Shown here: one piece after another, positions 23,462 through 26,139 of the stretch
Layout: each line of letters starts with the position of its first letter
Numbering within the stretch: the first letter of the stretch is position 1
Origin: JAIVGV01 sp035295985
Lineage (GTDB): Bacteria > Acidobacteriota > Blastocatellia > Pyrinomonadales > Pyrinomonadaceae
Assembly: GCA_035295985.1 (NCBI GenBank)
Contig: DATHBT010000209.1
Location: 1-26,139 of the forward strand
DNA: 26,139 bases
Reading direction: 5' to 3'
Notes under the pieces: generated by a model
Database searches by the model: none
Told to the model about the DNA's origin: nothing
The model's input: only the letters and a program-made list of their open reading frames with translations
Program-made: the position numbers and the translations under genes

Positions 23462-23913
23462 TTCTTCCGCGCGCGCAGGAGTTTCAAGGTTACAGGATAG
23501 GCGGCGAGCGAACAAACGACGGAGAGGACGGTGCCGCCGATTGAGAAGGGCAGAACCACGTCCCACAAGTGGTCGAAGAGCTGACGCCAGTAGGAGGCGG
23601 TCAGCAGGTGCGGCTCCCTGAGCAGTTCGAGCGCGCCTTCGGGCAGCGACAGGGGGCGGCCCAGGAGCACCGCGCCGACGGCGTAGGAGGCCGCGATGAT
23701 CGGCACGAGCGTGAGGAACGGGTTGTTGATGAACGTGCCCGTGTAGATCGCGATCTTGTTGAAGCGGAAGGCGAAGGCGACGGCCGTCGCCATCAGGGTG
23801 TGCAGGCCGAGGAAGGGCGAGAAGGCGATGAAGACGCCGACCGAGAAAGCGAGCGCCGTCCGCTCGGGCGGGTCGTCAACCGCGAGCAGACGGCGGAAGG
23901 CTGCGCGGAACAT
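23455..23913 (-). CDS. DUF2062 family membrane protein
   Basis: A 152-residue protein with about three membrane segments. The family core is visible as SVGVFIAFSPFLGLHTLMA, then KIAIYTGTFINNPFLTLVP, with the conserved Asn-Asn-Pro. The final segment is LPFSIGGTVLSVVCSLAAYPV, ending in a basic tail (RARKKK). The function is unknown; in other bacteria this domain is sometimes fused to glycosyltransferases. The stop codon is provided by heptamer repeat 8. A further heptamer repeat begins 9 bp upstream of the start codon, so the ribosome binding site is displaced or absent. Whether it shares a transcript with the STAS gene upstream is unclear. Confidence 0.9.
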   Translation of the reverse strand: MFRAAFRRLLAVDDPPERTALAFSVGVFIAFSPFLGLHTLMATAVAFAFRFNKIAIYTGTFINNPFLTLVPIIAASYAVGAVLLGRPLSLPEGALELLREPHLLTASYWRQLFDHLWDVVLPFSIGGTVLSVVCSLAAYPVTLKLLRARKKK

Positions 23914-23921
23914 CGGCGCGA

Positions 23922-24000
23922 GGGTTTCAGGTTTATGGTTTGAGGTTCAAGGTTTGAAAGCCGCGAACCTTAAACCTTAAACCTCAAACCATAAACCCTA
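23922..24000. repeat. Heptamer-arm inverted repeat 9 (GGTTTAA-like)
   Basis: The left arm has five in-phase units, GGTTTCA, GGTTTAT, GGTTTGA, GGTTCAA, GGTTTGA (23923-23957). The right arm (23964-23998) has CGAACCT, TAAACCT, TAAACCT, CAAACCA, TAAACCC. The loop is only about 6 bp. A variant unit (TGGTTTG when read on the left strand) sits at unit 3 in one arm and unit 2 in the other. The outer edge of the element supplies the stop codon of the STAS gene (23998-24000). Confidence 0.86.
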
Positions 24001-24345
24001 CTTGAAGCTGTTGAGCGCGGCGGTCTCGTCCTCGTAAACGTCGAAGACGGTGTGGAGCTTGGTGATCGTCATCAGGTCCTGAATCTTCTGCGAGAGGTTG
24101 AGGAGCTTGAGCTGCCCGCCCTCGCGGTTGATCGTCGTGAAGCTGGAGACCAGCTCGCCGATGCCGGACGAATCGACGTAGGAGACCTTGCCGAGGTTGA
24201 GGAGGATCTTCTTCTTGCCCTCCTCGATCAGGCGCTTGATGGCCGAGCGCAGGGACACGCTCCCCTCGCCGATGGTGATCTTGCCGCCGAGATCGAGGAC
24301 GGTCACGTCGCCGGCCTGGCGCTCCGAGATGTTCAGTTCAGCCAT
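23998..24345 (-). CDS. STAS-domain anti-sigma factor antagonist (SpoIIAA/RsbV-like)
   Basis: A 115-residue single STAS domain. The regulatory loop is YVDSSGIGEL (56-65), where a serine of DSSG (59-60) is the expected phosphorylation site. When unphosphorylated such proteins sequester an RsbW-type kinase and free a sigma factor; when phosphorylated they let go. ATG 24345 has AAGGAG nine bases upstream (24355-24360 on the complement); the upstream in-frame start at 24366 lies over that site. The gene for an RsbW-like kinase lies just upstream, across repeat 10, making a partner-switch pair. No sigma factor or PP2C phosphatase gene is in the window. Confidence 0.92.
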   Translation of the reverse strand: MAELNISERQAGDVTVLDLGGKITIGEGSVSLRSAIKRLIEEGKKKILLNLGKVSYVDSSGIGELVSSFTTINREGGQLKLLNLSQKIQDLMTITKLHTVFDVYEDETAALNSFK

Positions 24346-24371
24346 TACGAAAATCTCCTTCTGCAAAAGAT

Positions 24372-24485
24372 GTCCGCGGTCAGTTGTCAGTCGTCAGTTG
24401 TACGTGATTCACAGGGCCGTTGCAAGAATCGCGGCGTGCCAGTCACACAAACAACGGACAACTGACCACGGACAACTGACCGCCC
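24372..24485. repeat. Heptamer-arm inverted repeat 10 (GTCAGTT type)
   Basis: Left arm: GTCCGCG, GTCAGTT, GTCAGTC, GTCAGTT, GTACGTG (24372-24406). Right arm: ACAACGG, ACAACTG, ACCACGG, ACAACTG, ACCGC (24451-24483). The loop is about 45 bp. The unit is the same type as repeat 1, some 23 kb away. It occupies the gap between the STAS and RsbW genes and ends at the RsbW stop. Confidence 0.86.
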
Positions 24486-24899
24486 TCACTTCTTCTTCGT
24501 CATGCGGACGACCGTCCCGCCCGCCGGGTGCGGCTCCCAATCGACCGTGTCCATGAAGGAGCGCATGAAGAGGATGCCGCGGCCCGAAGTCTTCAACAGG
24601 TTCTCCTCGGCGGTCGGGTCGGAGACTGACGACGGGTCGAAGCCCTCGCCCTCGTCGCGGACGGTGACGACTACGTGGTCGCCCGCGTCCTCGAACGTCA
24701 CCTCGACCTGCTTCCGCTCGTCATGTTTGTTACCGTGCAGCACGGCGTTCGTCACCGACTCCCGGACGGCCATGTCGAGGCCGAAGGCCGCCTCCTCGCC
24801 CAGCCCCAGCCTCTGCGCCACGCCCGCAGCCGCCTCCGCCGCCTCGGCTATCGACTCGATGCGGCTCGGCAGTTTCAGTTGGAGCGTCTGGTCGGTCAC
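24486..24899 (-). CDS. Anti-sigma regulatory factor, RsbW/SpoIIAB-like serine kinase
   Basis: A 137-residue GHKL ATPase domain. The N box is MAVRESVTNAVLHGN (43-57), the G1 box DEGEGFDP (82-89) and the G2 box SGRGILFM (105-112). It lacks a receiver or other sensor domain, as expected for a partner-switch kinase that binds a sigma factor or the STAS protein next door. The start is uncertain: GTG 24899 gives the usual length and the typical VTDQTLQLKLPSRIES opening, whereas TTG 25016 would add 39 residues that look like shadow sequence. No Shine-Dalgarno sequence was seen. It is paired with the STAS gene downstream. Confidence 0.88.
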   Translation of the reverse strand: MTDQTLQLKLPSRIESIAEAAEAAAGVAQRLGLGEEAAFGLDMAVRESVTNAVLHGNKHDERKQVEVTFEDAGDHVVVTVRDEGEGFDPSSVSDPTAEENLLKTSGRGILFMRSFMDTVDWEPHPAGGTVVRMTKKK

Positions 24900-25048
24900 G
24901 TTGGCAGCAGGCCGCGCGGGCGAAGGGCGCACGCGCGTCGTGGGGGGCGGCCATCTCGGACTGTGTTGTTGACCTAAAGCCTGCACGATGTAACACGCCC
25001 GCCGCGCGACTGTCAAGACGGGTGAAAAGCCCCAAACCGTCGGACGAA

Positions 25049-25185
25049 GCTGTTAGCTGTTAGCGATTAGCTATTAGCAAAATCAAAATTTCGAGGGCGG
25101 AGCGAATGCCAGGGGCCGACGGCTGTTTCTCTTCCGGCTAACAGCTAACAGCTAACAGCTAACAGCTTCATTTCACGATTCACCG
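25049..25185. repeat. Heptamer-arm inverted repeat 11 (GCTGTTA type, with CACGATT half-arm)
   Basis: Left arm: GCTGTTA, GCTGTTA, GCGATTA, GCTATTA (25049-25076). Right arm: four GCTAACA units (25137-25164). The loop is 60 bp. Further right lie CACGATT, CACCGTT and CAC (about 25174-25190), units of the same kind as the outer arms of repeat 4, but without a left partner. The element fills the divergent gap between the RsbW and aroA genes. Confidence 0.85.
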
Positions 25186-25207
25186 TTCACGCTCTTATGA
25201 TTGGCGC

Positions 25208-26139
25208 GTGAGGATCAGCCCGGCGAAACTCCTGCGCGGCCGCGCACGCCCGCCCGGCGACAAGTCCATCTCGCACCGGGCGGCGATGCTGGCGGCGCTC
25301 GCACGGGGCGGCCCGTCGCGCGTCTCCAACTTCTCGACGAGTGCCGACTGCGACTCGACGCTCGCCTGCCTCGCGCAACTCGGCATCCCGCTCCGGCGCG
25401 AAGGCTCTTCCGTCGTTATTCAAGGCGGCGCGCGACTGCCCCGTGCGCCCCGCGCACCGCTCGACTGCGGCAACTCGGGCACGACGATGCGGCTGCTCGC
25501 CGGCATCCTCGCGGGCCACGACTTCGCCTCGACGCTGACGGGCGACGACTCGCTGCGCTCGCGCCCGATGCGGCGCATCATCGAGCCGCTCGAGCTGATG
25601 GGCGCACGCGTGGACTCGCACGACGGACGCGCGCCGCTGTCGATTCAGGGCCGGGACGAACTCATGCCCGTCAGCTATGTGTCGCCGATTTCCAGCGCGC
25701 AGGTGAAATCGTGCGTGCTGCTCGCGGGCTTGCGCGCCGCCGGCACGACGACTGTCGTCGGACGCGGCGGCCCGACGCGCGACCACACGGAGCGGCTCCT
25801 CCGCTGGTTCGGCGTCGTAGTGCGAACGCGCCATGCCGCGCCGTCCCAGTTAGCGGCCGGCGCGGTCGATGCATCGGCGGCGACGGGAGAGCAGGTCGTT
25901 TCAGTCGAAGGCGGCGGCAGGCTCCGCGCGCGTGACGTGGTTGTGCCGGGCGACATCTCTTCGGCCGCGTTCCTCCTGGCCGCGGCGGCCGTGCTCGAAG
26001 GCTCCGACCTCACGCTCGAAGACGTTGGCCTGAATCCCACACGCAACGGCATTATCGAAGTGCTCCGCGCTCTCGGCGCGGACGTAACCATCGCGAACGA
26101 GCGCGAAGAGTCGAACGAGCCGGCGGGCGACATCCGCGT
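25208..26139 (+). CDS. aroA: 5-enolpyruvylshikimate-3-phosphate synthase, 3' truncated by window edge
   Basis: The window holds 310 residues of about 430. It begins at GTG 25208 (VRISPAKLLRGRARPPGDKSISHRAAML), the only in-frame start before the conserved PGDKS loop. The nearby ATG at 25197 leads to a stop after four codons. The PEP and shikimate-3-phosphate site residues are visible as GDKS (17-20), GNSGTT (88-93), SAQVK (163-167), RDHTE (191-195) and NPTRNG near 278. The combination RDHTE, GDKS, SAQVK and NPTR fits class II EPSP synthases, the group that often tolerates glyphosate. It makes the chorismate precursor in the shikimate pathway. Its promoter must lie within or near repeat 11. Confidence 0.92.
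   Translation, partial: MRISPAKLLRGRARPPGDKSISHRAAMLAALARGGPSRVSNFSTSADCDSTLACLAQLGIPLRREGSSVVIQGGARLPRAPRAPLDCGNSGTTMRLLAGILAGHDFASTLTGDDSLRSRPMRRIIEPLELMGARVDSHDGRAPLSIQGRDELMPVSYVSPISSAQVKSCVLLAGLRAAGTTTVVGRGGPTRDHTERLLRWFGVVVRTRHAAPSQLAAGAVDASAATGEQVVSVEGGGRLRARDVVVPGDISSAAFLLAAAAVLEGSDLTLEDVGLNPTRNGIIEVLRALGADVTIANEREESNEPAGDIR

Noticed and set aside
1509..25185. CRISPR-like arrays in the tandem short repeats
   Set aside because: Units are only 7 bp, directly abutting without spacers, and paired as inverted arms; no cas genes are present.
25201..25935. 244-residue ORF over aroA
   Set aside because: Wrong frame, Arg/Ala-rich; the AroA motifs are in the frame beginning with GTG 25208.

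Overview
The window is GC-rich bacterial chromosome (26,139 bp) with densely packed genes and no rRNA, tRNA, transposase, phage gene or CRISPR array that I can see. The gene mix, the strongly GC-ending codons, the many TPR, PDZ and secreted proteins, and above all the intergenic inverted repeats built from short tandem units suggest an acidobacterium of the Blastocatellia type. This assignment is an inference: there is no phylogenetic marker other than a partial aroA.

Layout. 1-1502 (+): the 3' part of an ATP-grasp ligase gene, translationally coupled to a 98-residue unknown protein, then a DUF488 protein. 1629-4743 (-): a coupled TIGR02588/TIGR02587 membrane pair, an MFS exporter and a DoxX protein. 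5048-8382 (+): a ferredoxin/flavodoxin-reductase-like flavoprotein, a doubtful secreted ORF, two small proteins (a zinc ribbon and a single-pass membrane peptide) and a CPA2 cation/proton antiporter. 8434-15269 (+): a fatty-acid beta-oxidation cluster, fadN - ybaK - DJ-1/PfpI - fadA - fadE, headed by a palindrome that fits the FadR (TetR-family) operator consensus known from Bacillus. 15400-17281 (+): a metallo-beta-lactamase-fold hydrolase and a secreted TPR protein. 17351-19805 (-): an NTF2-like secreted protein, a secreted TPR protein and a SAM methyltransferase. 20020-21141 (+): a periplasmic protein with two PDZ domains, followed by a perfect terminator palindrome and a block of nested hairpins. 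21524-24899 (-): a large secreted protein broken by a frameshift, a DUF2062 membrane protein, and a STAS anti-sigma antagonist beside its RsbW-like kinase. 25208-end (+): aroA, cut by the window edge.

The most unusual feature is not a gene. At eleven gene junctions there is an inverted repeat whose two arms are made of 3-8 tandem 7-bp units. The unit sequence differs between loci (GCTGTTA, GTCAGTT, GTCAGAG, CAGTGAG, ATGATGA, GGTTTAA-like), but the 7-bp period and the arm-loop-arm design stay the same. Several elements run into neighbouring genes and supply their stop codons or C-terminal residues. One element has 33-bp arms that match perfectly, including a variant unit. Two carry extra outer half-arms, as if one element lay inside another. 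This family of heptamer hairpins is the best candidate here for something poorly described.

Working together: the fad genes form a complete beta-oxidation set (acyl-CoA dehydrogenase, hydratase/dehydrogenase, thiolase) probably de-repressed by acyl-CoA. The STAS and RsbW proteins form a partner-switching module whose sigma factor or phosphatase must lie elsewhere.
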